From NCBI RefSeq assembly GCF_001050345.1, contig NZ_LFMW01000021.1, positions 124,001 through 188,000 on the forward strand: a stretch of DNA of 64,000 nt, in the 5' to 3' direction. A program made the translations under genes and the position numbers. The first letter of the stretch is position 1; each line of letters opens with the position of its first letter. A model generated the notes under the pieces. That model was not told the origin of the DNA and searched no databases. It saw only the letters and a list, made by a program, of their open reading frames with translations. Positions 52,363-61,014 of the stretch are shown piece after piece. This stretch comes from Pseudomonas fildesensis (GTDB lineage Bacteria; Pseudomonadota; Gammaproteobacteria; Pseudomonadales; Pseudomonadaceae).

Positions 52363-53243
52363 GCCTGCTGCACTCCGAGCCAACCCTCACGGCCGCTTAG
52401 GGCGCCGCGCACCAGGTGTTGCTGGGGCAGGGTGGCCAGGTCCGCCGGCAACAAGTCGCCCAGCGGAGTGAATTCAATGCCGCGCTGCCCTGCCTGGGCG
52501 AGCAACTGGCGGAAATCATTGGCCATCAGAATCCCTTCGACTTCTGCGTGGATCGTGTAGACGTTGAGCTTCGACGCCGCGAAGCGGTCGAGGATGTACC
52601 CGTTGAAATCCTTGGCGGCCACCACCGGCCCGACGACTTCGTCGAAGGTCGGCAGGTCGACCGGAATCTGTGGGGTGCCCGCGCTGCCATCGGCCAGTGT
52701 CGGCCTGAACAGGCTGGTGCCCCGACAATCGCTGTTGTAGCGAAAGTTGAAACCTTGCTTGGCTTGCACCACGCGCTCATCGGCGCGCCAACCGGCGGCC
52801 GCGGAACAGTCGATGCGCTCACCGAGGATGTCGCTCAACGTGTCGACGCCAAGGCGAACCTGTTCGATCAGCTGTGCTTCGCTCCAGCGCCCTGTGTTGG
52901 CCTGCCAGCCATGGTGATCCCATGCGTGCAAACCGACTTCATGCCCGGCGGCCTTGGCCTGGCGCATCAAGTGCCCCAGGTCGCGGCCGATCGGCTTGCC
53001 CGGCCAGGCGGTCCCGGCCAGCAGGATGTCCCAGCCATACAGGCCGGCAGCATTGGAACGCAGCATCTTCCACAGGAACTGCGGGCGGATCAGGCGCCAC
53101 AAGTGGCGCCCCATGTTGTCCGGCCCGACACTGAAGAAGAACGTCGCTTTCACCGAGGCGTCATCCAGGGACTCGAGCAACCGGGGCACACCTTCACGGG
53201 TGCCTCGGTAGGTGTCGACGTCGATGCGAAGGCCTGCTTTCAT
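52359..53243 (-). CDS. arnD: Ara4FN-undecaprenyl-phosphate deformylase ArnD
   Basis: A 294-residue polysaccharide-deacetylase-fold enzyme that removes the formyl group from undecaprenyl-P-Ara4FN on the inner face of the membrane. The RIDVDTYRGTREGVPRLL opening with the catalytic Asp-Val-Asp, the GLHAWDHHGWQ motif with metal-binding His and the AAGWRADERV element are present. Its start touches the last base of the arnA stop (1-nt overlap) and its stop overlaps arnT. Confidence 0.95.
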   Translation of the reverse strand: MKAGLRIDVDTYRGTREGVPRLLESLDDASVKATFFFSVGPDNMGRHLWRLIRPQFLWKMLRSNAAGLYGWDILLAGTAWPGKPIGRDLGHLMRQAKAAGHEVGLHAWDHHGWQANTGRWSEAQLIEQVRLGVDTLSDILGERIDCSAAAGWRADERVVQAKQGFNFRYNSDCRGTSLFRPTLADGSAGTPQIPVDLPTFDEVVGPVVAAKDFNGYILDRFAASKLNVYTIHAEVEGILMANDFRQLLAQAGQRGIEFTPLGDLLPADLATLPQQHLVRGALSGREGWLGVQQA

Positions 53244-55234
53244 TACTTCTTGTCCGCGATTTCGAGCATTGCTTCACGCAAGAAGAAATCCAGGGTGTTG
53301 CCGATGGTCTCGCTCATCTCCACGGTTGGCTCCCAGTTCAGCAGGCGCTTGGCGTTTTCGATGCTTGGCTTGCGGTGCGCCACGTCCTGGTAACCGGTAC
53401 CGTAGAACGCCTTGCTTTCCACGTCGCGGAAACCGGCGAACGGAGGGAAGTTGCCGCGCAGCGGGTGCGCTTCGAACTGACGCAGCAGCTCTTCGCCCAA
53501 CTGGCGGATGCTCGCTTCGTTTTCCGGGTTGCCAATGTTGATGATCTGGCCGTTGCAGGCATCGTTGTCGTTATCAATGATGCGCGCCAGGGCTTCGATG
53601 CCATCGGCGATATCGGTGAAGCAGCGTTTCTGCTCACCACCGTCGAACAGGCGGATAGGTGTGCCTTCCACCAGGTTGAGGATCAGCTGGGTGATCGCAC
53701 GGGAGCTGCCGATACGCGCCGAATCCAGGCGATCGAGGCGTGGGCCCATCCAGTTGAAGGGACGGAACAGGGTGAAGTTCAGTCCTTTGGCGCCGTAGGC
53801 CCAGATCACGCGGTCCAGCAGTTGCTTGGAGACCGAGTAGATCCAGCGTTGCTTGTTGACCGGGCCGACCACCAGGTTGGAGGTGTCTTCATCGAAGTAC
53901 TGGTCCTGGCACATGCCATAGACTTCGGAAGTCGACGGGAAGATCACGCGCTTGTTGTACTTGACGCAGTAGCGCACCAGCTTGAGGTTTTCTTCGAAGT
54001 CCAGCTCGAACACGCGCAGCGGGTTGCGGGTGTATTCGATCGGCGTGGCGATGGCCACCAGCGGCAGGACCACGTCGCACTTCTTGATGTGGTACTCGAT
54101 CCACTCGGTGTGAATGCTGATATCGCCTTCCACATAATGGAAGTTGGGGTGGCTGCGCAGGCGCTCGATGGCGTCGGAGCCGATGTCCAGGCCGTAGACT
54201 TCGTAACGGTCGTCACGCAGCAGGCGCTCGGACAGATGGTTACCGATAAAGCCGTTCACGCCGAGGATCAGCACGCGGGTACGGCGTGGCTTGCGGCCCG
54301 ACTCGGCGCCGCGCAGGACGGAACCGTCCACCAGGCCCAGCTCATTGGCCAGGGACGGGCCGGCCAGGTACAGGCCGTTATCGTTGCGCTGACCGAACTT
54401 GACCACCAGGGAGTCTTCACCGCAGGCAATGCGCAGCGGGTTGACGCTGATGACACGGCCCGGCGCCAGGCCTTCGTTGCCTTTGACGACTTCGGCCTGC
54501 CACACGATCAGTTTGTGCTCGCCCACGGCGCAGAAAGCGCCCGGGTACGGCTGAGTGACAGCGCGAACCAGGTTGAACAGCTCTTCAGCCGGTTTTTTCC
54601 AGTCCAGCTTGCCGTCAGCGGCGGTGCGGCGACCGAAGTAAGTGGCCTGGCTTTCGTCCTGGGCGGTTTCGCTCAGTTTGCCTTGGGCCAGTTGCGGCAG
54701 CGCGTCGCGCAGCAGGCTGCTGGCGGCGTCACGCAGTTTTGCGTGCAAGGTCAGGCCGGTGTCGTCGCGCTCGATGGCGACTTTTTGCTGGGCGAGGATC
54801 GCGCCGGCATCGGCACGTTTGACCATGCGGTGCAGGGTCACGCCGGTTTCGGTTTCGCCCTTGACCAGCACCCAGTTGGCTGGAGCGCGGCCACGGTATT
54901 TGGGCAGCAGCGAGCCATGCAGGTTGAACGCGCCCTGGCTGGCGGTGGCCAGCAGGGCTTCGCTCAGCAGGTTGCGGTAGTAGAAGGAGAAGATGAACGC
55001 CGGGTTCAGCTTGGCAATGCGCTCAATCCAAAGCGGGTGGTTGGCATCTTCCGGCGCATGCACAGGTATCCCGTTGCGGGCACAGAGTTGCGCGACGGAG
55101 CCGTAGAAATTGTTTTCCTTGGGGTCATCGGCATGGGTGAACACGGCAGCAATGTCGTAACCGGCAGTCAGCAGGGCTTCGATGCCTGCACAGCCAATAT
55201 CGTGGTAAGCGAAGACAACGGCTTTTGAATTCAT
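53243..55234 (-). CDS. arnA: Bifunctional UDP-Ara4N formyltransferase / UDP-GlcA decarboxylase ArnA
   Basis: A 663-residue two-domain enzyme. The N-terminal third formylates UDP-Ara4N (NLHGSLLPKYRGRAP with Asn and His; RADAGAI with Asp). The C-terminal half (from about residue 315, LGVNGFIGNHLSERLL) is a UDP-glucuronate decarboxylase of the extended SDR type with YSVSK. The two domains work on either side of the ArnB step: decarboxylation gives UDP-Ara4O and formylation needs UDP-Ara4N. It overlaps arnC by 4 nt. Its presence without a nearby arnB is odd. Confidence 0.96.
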   Translation of the reverse strand: MNSKAVVFAYHDIGCAGIEALLTAGYDIAAVFTHADDPKENNFYGSVAQLCARNGIPVHAPEDANHPLWIERIAKLNPAFIFSFYYRNLLSEALLATASQGAFNLHGSLLPKYRGRAPANWVLVKGETETGVTLHRMVKRADAGAILAQQKVAIERDDTGLTLHAKLRDAASSLLRDALPQLAQGKLSETAQDESQATYFGRRTAADGKLDWKKPAEELFNLVRAVTQPYPGAFCAVGEHKLIVWQAEVVKGNEGLAPGRVISVNPLRIACGEDSLVVKFGQRNDNGLYLAGPSLANELGLVDGSVLRGAESGRKPRRTRVLILGVNGFIGNHLSERLLRDDRYEVYGLDIGSDAIERLRSHPNFHYVEGDISIHTEWIEYHIKKCDVVLPLVAIATPIEYTRNPLRVFELDFEENLKLVRYCVKYNKRVIFPSTSEVYGMCQDQYFDEDTSNLVVGPVNKQRWIYSVSKQLLDRVIWAYGAKGLNFTLFRPFNWMGPRLDRLDSARIGSSRAITQLILNLVEGTPIRLFDGGEQKRCFTDIADGIEALARIIDNDNDACNGQIINIGNPENEASIRQLGEELLRQFEAHPLRGNFPPFAGFRDVESKAFYGTGYQDVAHRKPSIENAKRLLNWEPTVEMSETIGNTLDFFLREAMLEIADKK

Positions 55235-56268
55235 GACGAAACCTGATCGGAAGGAGAAGTAGTGGTGGTATGGGAGGACACCAGGCCGTCAACGACGACC
55301 ACCGGTGCCGGTGCTGCCGGTTGGTTGCGCAGCACTTTTTCAATAAAGAAGCGTGGGCGGGCGCGTACATCGCTGTACATGCGGCCCAGGTATTCACCCA
55401 AAAGGCCCATGCCGATGAACTGGCCGCCGGTGAACACGAACAGCACCGCGAACAGCACGAACATGCCGTCGCCGGCCCAGTCAGCACCGAAGGCGAGGCG
55501 CAGGACGATCAAGGCCACGGCGAACAGCATGCCCAGCGCCGCGAGGCTGAAGCCAACGATGGAGAGCAGGCGCAGCGGGGTGGTGGTCATGCAGGTCAGC
55601 AGGTCGAACATCAGGCTGATCAGGCGCATGGCGCTGTATTTCGATTCGCCGTGTTCACGCTCGGCGTGGTGCACGAGGATTTCCGTGGTGTGACGGGCAA
55701 AGCCGTTGGCCAGGATCGGGATAAACGTGCTGCGTTCGCGGCAGGCGAGCATGGCGTCGACGATGGTGCGGCGATAGGCGCGCAGCATGCAGCCGTAGTC
55801 GGTCATGGCCACGCCGGTGGAGCGCTGCACGGCCAGGTTGATCAGGCGCGAAGGCCAGCGACGAAAGGCCGAGTCCTGGCGATTGTTACGCACGGTGGCG
55901 ACCACGTCGTAACCGAGGGCGGCCTGTTCGACCAGGCGCGGGATTTCTTCGGGCGGGTTCTGCAGGTCGGCGTCGAGGGTAATCACCACTTCGCCCTGGC
56001 ACTGCTCGAAACCGGCCATGATCGCCGCATGTTGGCCATAGTTGCGGTTGAGGATTACCGCCACCACGTTGCTGCCATCTTCAGCAGCGGCGTCTTCCAA
56101 CAGTTGGGCCGAGTTGTCGCGACTACCGTCATCCACCAGGATGATTTCGTATTCGTAGGCCAGTTGCTTGCAGGCTGCGGTGGTGCGACGCAGCAATTCA
56201 GGCAGGCTCTCTTGTTCGTTGAAGACCGGAATAACAATCGACACGCAATGAATAGGGTAGGGTTTCAA
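55231..56268 (-). CDS. arnC: Undecaprenyl-phosphate Ara4FN transferase ArnC
   Basis: A 345-residue GT2-family enzyme that loads Ara4FN onto undecaprenyl phosphate. The VSIVIPVFNEQESLPELL start, the ILVDDGSRD and TLDADLQNPPEE motifs and two C-terminal helices are typical. The first codon is TTG at 56268; the MKPYPIHCVS N-terminus of pseudomonad ArnC supports this and GAGG lies 10 nt upstream. Just before it a three-codon ORF, ATGAATCTTTGA, ends so that its TGA overlaps the TTG start. It is the first gene of the operon here; arnB is not upstream. Confidence 0.95.
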   Translation of the reverse strand: MKPYPIHCVSIVIPVFNEQESLPELLRRTTAACKQLAYEYEIILVDDGSRDNSAQLLEDAAAEDGSNVVAVILNRNYGQHAAIMAGFEQCQGEVVITLDADLQNPPEEIPRLVEQAALGYDVVATVRNNRQDSAFRRWPSRLINLAVQRSTGVAMTDYGCMLRAYRRTIVDAMLACRERSTFIPILANGFARHTTEILVHHAEREHGESKYSAMRLISLMFDLLTCMTTTPLRLLSIVGFSLAALGMLFAVALIVLRLAFGADWAGDGMFVLFAVLFVFTGGQFIGMGLLGEYLGRMYSDVRARPRFFIEKVLRNQPAAPAPVVVVDGLVSSHTTTTSPSDQVSS

Positions 56269-56761
56269 AGATTCATGACCTCGGGGTTAGAGCAACTTGG
56301 CGCGTTAAAACAGCAGCAATCAGTGGGCGAAAGTGCAGGCAACTGATCAAAAAGCAGGGGTGTGCGTGGTGTTCATTCGACATTCCTGAAGGCTGGCCGC
56401 GTGTTCTTCCTGATGAACTGGAGTAAAGACGAAAATGCGCAAAGATCAAACCTAATCAATAACTTAGTTCGCAGAGCGCGCTGCGTGCTCAAGTCCATGG
56501 GCGCAAGATTAAGCGTAAATATGTTGAACGAATATGAAAGCCGGATGAAAAACTCGTTTATTTGACAGGTAGACAGCTAGGGTTCAGCTAATCAACTAAG
56601 GGGCTGAACGGTACGGAGAGTCGGCTAAGTAGGAGCGGGCTGACAGGTCATGGGTTCAACTGGGCGAGAAAAGCCTGCCGCCGCTGAATGTATTCAACAA
56701 TCTTCTCTGCACCGCCCCTCAAGTGCCGGTAAAGTAAGCCATCTCTTGCCAGGGTACTCGG
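56269..56761. other. 493-bp spacer where arnB would be expected
   Basis: No gene-length frame for the roughly 380-residue ArnB aminotransferase fits here, and the translated minus-strand frames show no ArnB-like motif. The spacer is more AT-rich than its flanks and must hold the promoter of the arn operon (minus strand) and of the 56762 gene (plus strand). A single CTTAAT half-site on the minus strand (about 56509-56514) resembles half a PmrA box, but no second half is correctly spaced. Confidence 0.6.
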
Positions 56762-57574
56762 ATGAATAGCGTGCAGCTTTTGCGTGGCCAGTTGCGGCCC
56801 GTTTTGATGGGGTTGTTGATGACCGTCGCGTGTGTCACGACCGTCAGGGCCGATAACGGGGTGGCACTCACTCCGGTGACTCAGGTGCCGGAGGGCGTTG
56901 AGGTACGCGGCAAGCAGGTCGCTGCGTATACCTGGGACGACAAACAGGGCAAGAACCTGCTGGTACTCGCCGAGCAACTCAGCGAGCGCGAGGATGACGG
57001 CACGCAGTCGGCATTTGTCTACGCGGCCCAGTACCTGATCGACGGCGACCGCCCCAAGCGCGTATGGATGCTCTACGACGACGTGCAGCATTGTGAATTC
57101 GACGCGGCGTTGCGCTTCGACATGACGGCCACCAAGGTCACCGACCTTTCCGGCGACGGCCTTACCCAGGCCACTGTGGGTTACTCGCGCACCTGTACCA
57201 GCGATGTCAGCCCCAATGAATTCAAGCTGATCATGCATGCTGGCAAGTCGCAGAAGTACCGCCTGCGTGGTGTAGACCGCGTGGGTGCCAGCTGGTGGGA
57301 CGAGGAGGCCGGTGCATTGCGCGGCATGCCGTTGCCCAAGGATTGCAGCGTGGCCGGGCAGCAGGCGCTGGTCAGCCAGTACAAGGAGCAGGGCACCGAG
57401 TTGCCATTGCCGGGTTGCTATGGCGATGAGAAGGATTTTGCCAAGGCACCGGAGGCTTACCTGACGTTTATGCGCCAGCACTGGTTTGCGCTGATGCAGA
57501 AGCAGGACGCTGAATGGAGCCAATCCCTCGCTCAGCCTCAAGAACCTACCGAGGATGAAGAAACAGCCCCGTGA
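56762..57574 (+). CDS. Exported protein of unknown function, 270 aa
   Basis: Not recognised. The 270-residue product has an N-terminal signal peptide (LMGLLMTVACVTTVRA, cleavage probably near residue 30). A mixed alpha/beta body follows with four cysteines that could form two disulfide bonds (in QHCEF, SRTCTS, KDCSV and PGCYG). It contains a TDLSGDGLTQATVGY segment of the kind seen in periplasmic M949/lipoprotein-like proteins of pseudomonads. The C-terminal tail is acidic (PTEDEETAP). AGGG about 10 nt before the ATG supports this start. It is divergent from the arn operon, with no shared function visible. Confidence 0.82.
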   Translation: MNSVQLLRGQLRPVLMGLLMTVACVTTVRADNGVALTPVTQVPEGVEVRGKQVAAYTWDDKQGKNLLVLAEQLSEREDDGTQSAFVYAAQYLIDGDRPKRVWMLYDDVQHCEFDAALRFDMTATKVTDLSGDGLTQATVGYSRTCTSDVSPNEFKLIMHAGKSQKYRLRGVDRVGASWWDEEAGALRGMPLPKDCSVAGQQALVSQYKEQGTELPLPGCYGDEKDFAKAPEAYLTFMRQHWFALMQKQDAEWSQSLAQPQEPTEDEETAP

Positions 57575-57682
57575 TTTTGTGCACGGGCCGGTCCTGCGTT
57601 AGACTCGGCCCTCGCCAATTCACTAAATATATCGAATAAACAACGGTTTGCTCGATGTATTTAATCCAAAGGCTGATCTACC

Positions 57683-58597
57683 TTGACTGAGTCTATCCGC
57701 AACCCGCTGACCCTCTACCTCACCCGCCTGGCACCCTCCAGCCAGCTGACCATGCGCTACGTGCTGCAGGATGCCGCCGACCGCCTGGGCTTCGAGGACA
57801 TCAACCTCGAAGACATCGACTGGCACCTGTTGCAACCCGAACACGTGATCGCGCTGGTCGCCGCCTTGCGTGAGGACGGCTACGCGCCCAACACCTCATC
57901 ACTGTATGTCAACGCCGTGCGCGGGGTGATGAACGAAGCCTGGCGCATGAGCCTGATCAGCCAGGAACATCTGCTGAAAATGCGCACGGTCAAGGCTTCG
58001 CCCGGCACACGCCTGAGCCAGGGCCGTAACCTGCGCCGCACGTTGATTCGCGAAATGATGGAGGTCTGCGCCGCCGACCCGCGCCCTCAGGGCCTGCGCG
58101 ATGCGGCGGTGATCGGCATCCTCTACGGTTCGGGTATGCGCAAGTCGGAGTCGGTCAACCTCGACCTGGCGCAGGTCAACGTTGCCGAGCGCAGCTTGCG
58201 GGTGATCGGCAAGGGCAACAAGGAACTGGTCAAGTACGCGCCTGAATGGGCGTTTGCCAAGTTGCAGGCCTGGCTGGCCTTTCGTCGTGAGCAACTCAAG
58301 GAAGGCGAGCAGGACGATACGTTTCTGTTCAACCGCATACGCCGGGGCAGCCATATCACCCGCGAGCGCATCACTAAACATGCGATTTACTACATCGCCC
58401 GGCAGCGCGGTGAGCAGGTCGGGGTGAAGATCATGCCCCATGATTTCCGCCGGTCTTTCATCACGCGGGTGATCGAGGAGCACGACTTGTCGATCGCGCA
58501 GAAACTGGCGCACCACACCAATATCCAGACCACCGCCAGCTATGACGTGCGTGACGACAATGAGCGGCGGCGGGCGGTGGATCGGTTTGATTTGTAG
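57683..58597 (+). CDS. Stand-alone tyrosine recombinase (XerC/D-like)
   Basis: A 304-residue site-specific recombinase. The catalytic set is complete: Arg153 in SGMRKSE, Lys in GKGNKE, His253 and Arg256 in HDFRR, His278 in AHHTNIQ and the nucleophile Tyr287 in TTASYDV. The length fits XerC/XerD-type proteins with an N-terminal SAM-like core-binding domain (residues 1-115). The start is TTG at 57683, with AAAGG 10 nt upstream. It is not next to a tRNA, an excisionase or phage genes, so it is probably a resident recombinase and not an element integrase. Its target is unknown. Confidence 0.9.
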   Translation: MTESIRNPLTLYLTRLAPSSQLTMRYVLQDAADRLGFEDINLEDIDWHLLQPEHVIALVAALREDGYAPNTSSLYVNAVRGVMNEAWRMSLISQEHLLKMRTVKASPGTRLSQGRNLRRTLIREMMEVCAADPRPQGLRDAAVIGILYGSGMRKSESVNLDLAQVNVAERSLRVIGKGNKELVKYAPEWAFAKLQAWLAFRREQLKEGEQDDTFLFNRIRRGSHITRERITKHAIYYIARQRGEQVGVKIMPHDFRRSFITRVIEEHDLSIAQKLAHHTNIQTTASYDVRDDNERRRAVDRFDL

Positions 58598-58601
58598 ACG
58601 G

Positions 58602-58637
58602 TCAGCACGATTTTGCTGATGGGAGGGGCATGCTCCC
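58602..58637. terminator. Twin hairpins between recombinase and SDR genes
   Basis: TCAGCA (58602-58607) pairs with TGCTGA (58614-58619), and immediately after it GGGAG (58621-58625) pairs with CTCCC (58633-58637) in a GGGAGGGGCATGCTCCC motif like the REP-type repeats of this group. They lie between two convergent stops and are probable transcript ends. Confidence 0.5.
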
Positions 58638-58645
58638 ACAAGGCG

Positions 58646-59503
58646 TTAGAGGATGGGTTTGCCGCCCGTGACGGCATACCGCGAACCGGAGATGTAGCTG
58701 GCTTCATCCGAGGCCAGCAGTACATAAATCGGCGCGACTTCCACCGGCTGGCCAGGGCGCCCCAGCGGGGTCTCGCTGCCGAAACTCTTCACGTCGTCAT
58801 CGGTCATGGTCGCCACAATCAACGGTGTCCAGATCGGCCCCGGCGCGACGCTGTTGACCCGAATGCCCTTGCTACCGAGCAACTGCGCCAGGCCACCGGT
58901 AAAGTTGGCAATCGCGCCTTTGGTGGCTGCATAGGCCAGCAGCGTCGGCTTGGGCATGTCGGAGTTGACCGAGCTGGTGTTGATGATTGAACTGCCGGCT
59001 TTCATGTGCGGCAGCGCGGCCTTGCACAGGCGAAACATCGCGGTGATGTTGATATCGAAGGTTTTCACCCACTCTTCATCCTCGATCTCTTCAAGGGTTT
59101 CGTGGGTCATTTGGAACGCGGCGTTGTTCACCAATACATCGATACGGCCGAACTGCTCAACGGTGTTGTCGACCAGTGCCTGGCAGTGGTCTTTTTGCGC
59201 GATATCGCCCGGCAACAAAAGGCACTGGCGGCCGGCTTCTTCGACCCAGCGTGCGGTTTCCGTGGCGTCTTCGTGCTCATCCAGATAGGCGATCGCGACG
59301 TCGGCGCCTTCACGGGCAAAGGCGATTGCCACGGCACGGCCAATGCCGCTGTCGGCGCCAGTGATTAGCGCAATCTTGTTGGCTAACCGGCCGGAGCCCT
59401 TGTAGCTCTGCTCGCCGCAGTCGGGGTACGGCTCCATTTTCGTCTGGGAGCCGGGCACAGTTTGGGCTTGAGGGGCGAAGGGCGGGCGAGGGTAGTCAGT
59501 CAT
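58646..59503 (-). CDS. SDR-family oxidoreductase, YghA/glucose dehydrogenase-like
   Basis: A 285-residue classical SDR with an N-terminal extension (residues 1-40, PYPDCGEQSYKGSGRL) typical of the YghA/general-stress subgroup. The cofactor motif TGADSGIGRAVA, NNAA, the catalytic Ser in INTSSVNS and Tyr/Lys in LAYAATKGAI are intact. Such enzymes reduce or oxidise small aldehydes/alcohols or sugars and are often stress-induced; the substrate is not known. The start at 59503 has GGAG about 7 nt upstream. Confidence 0.92.
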   Translation of the reverse strand: MTDYPRPPFAPQAQTVPGSQTKMEPYPDCGEQSYKGSGRLANKIALITGADSGIGRAVAIAFAREGADVAIAYLDEHEDATETARWVEEAGRQCLLLPGDIAQKDHCQALVDNTVEQFGRIDVLVNNAAFQMTHETLEEIEDEEWVKTFDINITAMFRLCKAALPHMKAGSSIINTSSVNSDMPKPTLLAYAATKGAIANFTGGLAQLLGSKGIRVNSVAPGPIWTPLIVATMTDDDVKSFGSETPLGRPGQPVEVAPIYVLLASDEASYISGSRYAVTGGKPIL

Positions 59504-59601
59504 TTCAATCTCCATAGTTCTCAAGGGGTGCTATGGGATTAGTAGTTTTGCGCCCGGCGATAGTTGTAATGGATGCCGGGCGGCTCCGACGAATGGACAG
59601 G

Positions 59602-60810
59602 TCAGGAGGAGGGCGGGGCGCTTGCCAAGTGCGCAGGCAGGCGGCGCAATGTCCACAGGGTGGTAAGCATCGCAGCGACAGCACACAGTGCGATGCCGAT
59701 CAACATGGGCGCCGGCGTGTGGTCGGCGAACACACCGACCAGAGTCATGGACGCGGCGGCGGTGATCATTTGAATGGCCCCCAGCAACGCAGACGCAGAA
59801 CCGGCCACCGCCCCATGATCCTCCAGTGACAATACACCGGCTGCCGGCAGCAGAAGCCCCAGAAAACCGAAACCGATAAACAGTAGCGTCATCATCAAGG
59901 GCAGGTTGTCGACCCACAACGTGGTGACGGCAAGCAGTGTCATAACAGCGGCGACGGCCGTCACCGACCAGCGAATCAGCGGCGCCAGCCCAAAGCGAGC
60001 ACTCAGGCGCGCCGTCAGCTGGCTCATGGCGAAAAACGACGCGGCGTTCAGCGCAAAACACAGGCTGAATTGCGTAGGCGTCAGGCCGAAATACTCGATG
60101 TATACGAACGGTGCGCTGCCGATAAACACAAAGAACGTGGCCAGGCCGAAACCGCAGACCACCGACAAACCGATAAATACCGGGTCACGCAACAAGGCGC
60201 CGTAGCTGCTGAACGCTTTGCCCAGGGTCTTGCCCATCCGGCGCTCGGCGGGATGGGTTTCCGGCAGTTGCACGATGGTCATTACCAGGCACAGCACGGC
60301 AACGACGGCCAGTACAGCGAACACTTCGCGCCAACTCCAAATGGCGATCACCAGGCTACCGGCCAGCGGCGCGAGGATCGGCGAGACACTCATCACCAGC
60401 ATCAACAGGGCCATCAGGCGTGCGGCTTCATGGCCGGTGTACAGGTCGCGCACGATCGCGCGGGGAACCACCATCCCGGCGCATGCGCCAAACGCCTGCA
60501 CGGCACGAAAGCCAATCAGCACTTCGATGGTCGGCGCCAACGCGCAGCCGATGCTGCCAATGGCAAAGATCACCAACCCGGCGTAGATCGGCGGCTTGCG
60601 CCCGAACACGTCGCTGATCGGACCGTAGAACAGTTGGCACACCCCGATGATCATGAAGAACACCGTCAGGCTCATCTGTACCGCCGCCGGCGAGGCATGC
60701 AGGCTGGCGCCCAGGGTCGGCAGGGCTGGCAGGTAGATGTCGATCGCGAACGGGCCGACGGCGGTGATCAACCCCAACAGCAAGGCAAGGTGGGCGATAC
60801 GTTTAGACAT
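59602..60810 (-). CDS. Bcr/CflA-family multidrug efflux MFS transporter
   Basis: A 402-residue inner-membrane exporter with twelve predicted helices. The IDIYLPALPTLGASLHASPAAVQ opening, the GPISDVFGRKPPIYAGL loop-2 motif and the MVVPRAIVRDLYTG segment identify the drug:H+ antiporter-1 branch (Bcr/CflA; bicyclomycin, chloramphenicol or sulfonamide export in known members). The C-terminal end is soluble and short. It is monocistronic, divergent from the chemoreceptor at 61015. The precise drug range cannot be read from the sequence. Confidence 0.92.
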   Translation of the reverse strand: MSKRIAHLALLLGLITAVGPFAIDIYLPALPTLGASLHASPAAVQMSLTVFFMIIGVCQLFYGPISDVFGRKPPIYAGLVIFAIGSIGCALAPTIEVLIGFRAVQAFGACAGMVVPRAIVRDLYTGHEAARLMALLMLVMSVSPILAPLAGSLVIAIWSWREVFAVLAVVAVLCLVMTIVQLPETHPAERRMGKTLGKAFSSYGALLRDPVFIGLSVVCGFGLATFFVFIGSAPFVYIEYFGLTPTQFSLCFALNAASFFAMSQLTARLSARFGLAPLIRWSVTAVAAVMTLLAVTTLWVDNLPLMMTLLFIGFGFLGLLLPAAGVLSLEDHGAVAGSASALLGAIQMITAAASMTLVGVFADHTPAPMLIGIALCAVAAMLTTLWTLRRLPAHLASAPPSS

Positions 60811-61014
60811 GACAGTTCCGGGTGAAGCAAAGGCCGGTCAGCTTAAAGAAGCGTGTCCACGCAAACAAGGCGGCGTAGCGCTTTGAGATAAACCGCGCAG
60901 CTGCGCAAACTTAAGCTTCAATAACGGAGAGGCGATGCCGATAAAGTTGGTAGCGACAAGACAATCAAGCCGTTGGGTTGCCAACCGGCTCTCCAGGCCA
61001 CGGGGAAAACCAGC

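Noticed and set aside
53375..55228. 617-codon frame antisense to arnA
   Set aside because: ArnA is complete on the minus strand; this is a codon-bias shadow.
56505..56516. Possible PmrA box upstream of the arn operon
   Set aside because: Only one CTTAAT half-site is present; a second at the proper 5-bp spacing is missing.
56362..56565. 67-codon plus-strand frame in the spacer before the exported-protein gene
   Set aside because: No ribosome site or family likeness, and it lies in the promoter region of the arn operon.
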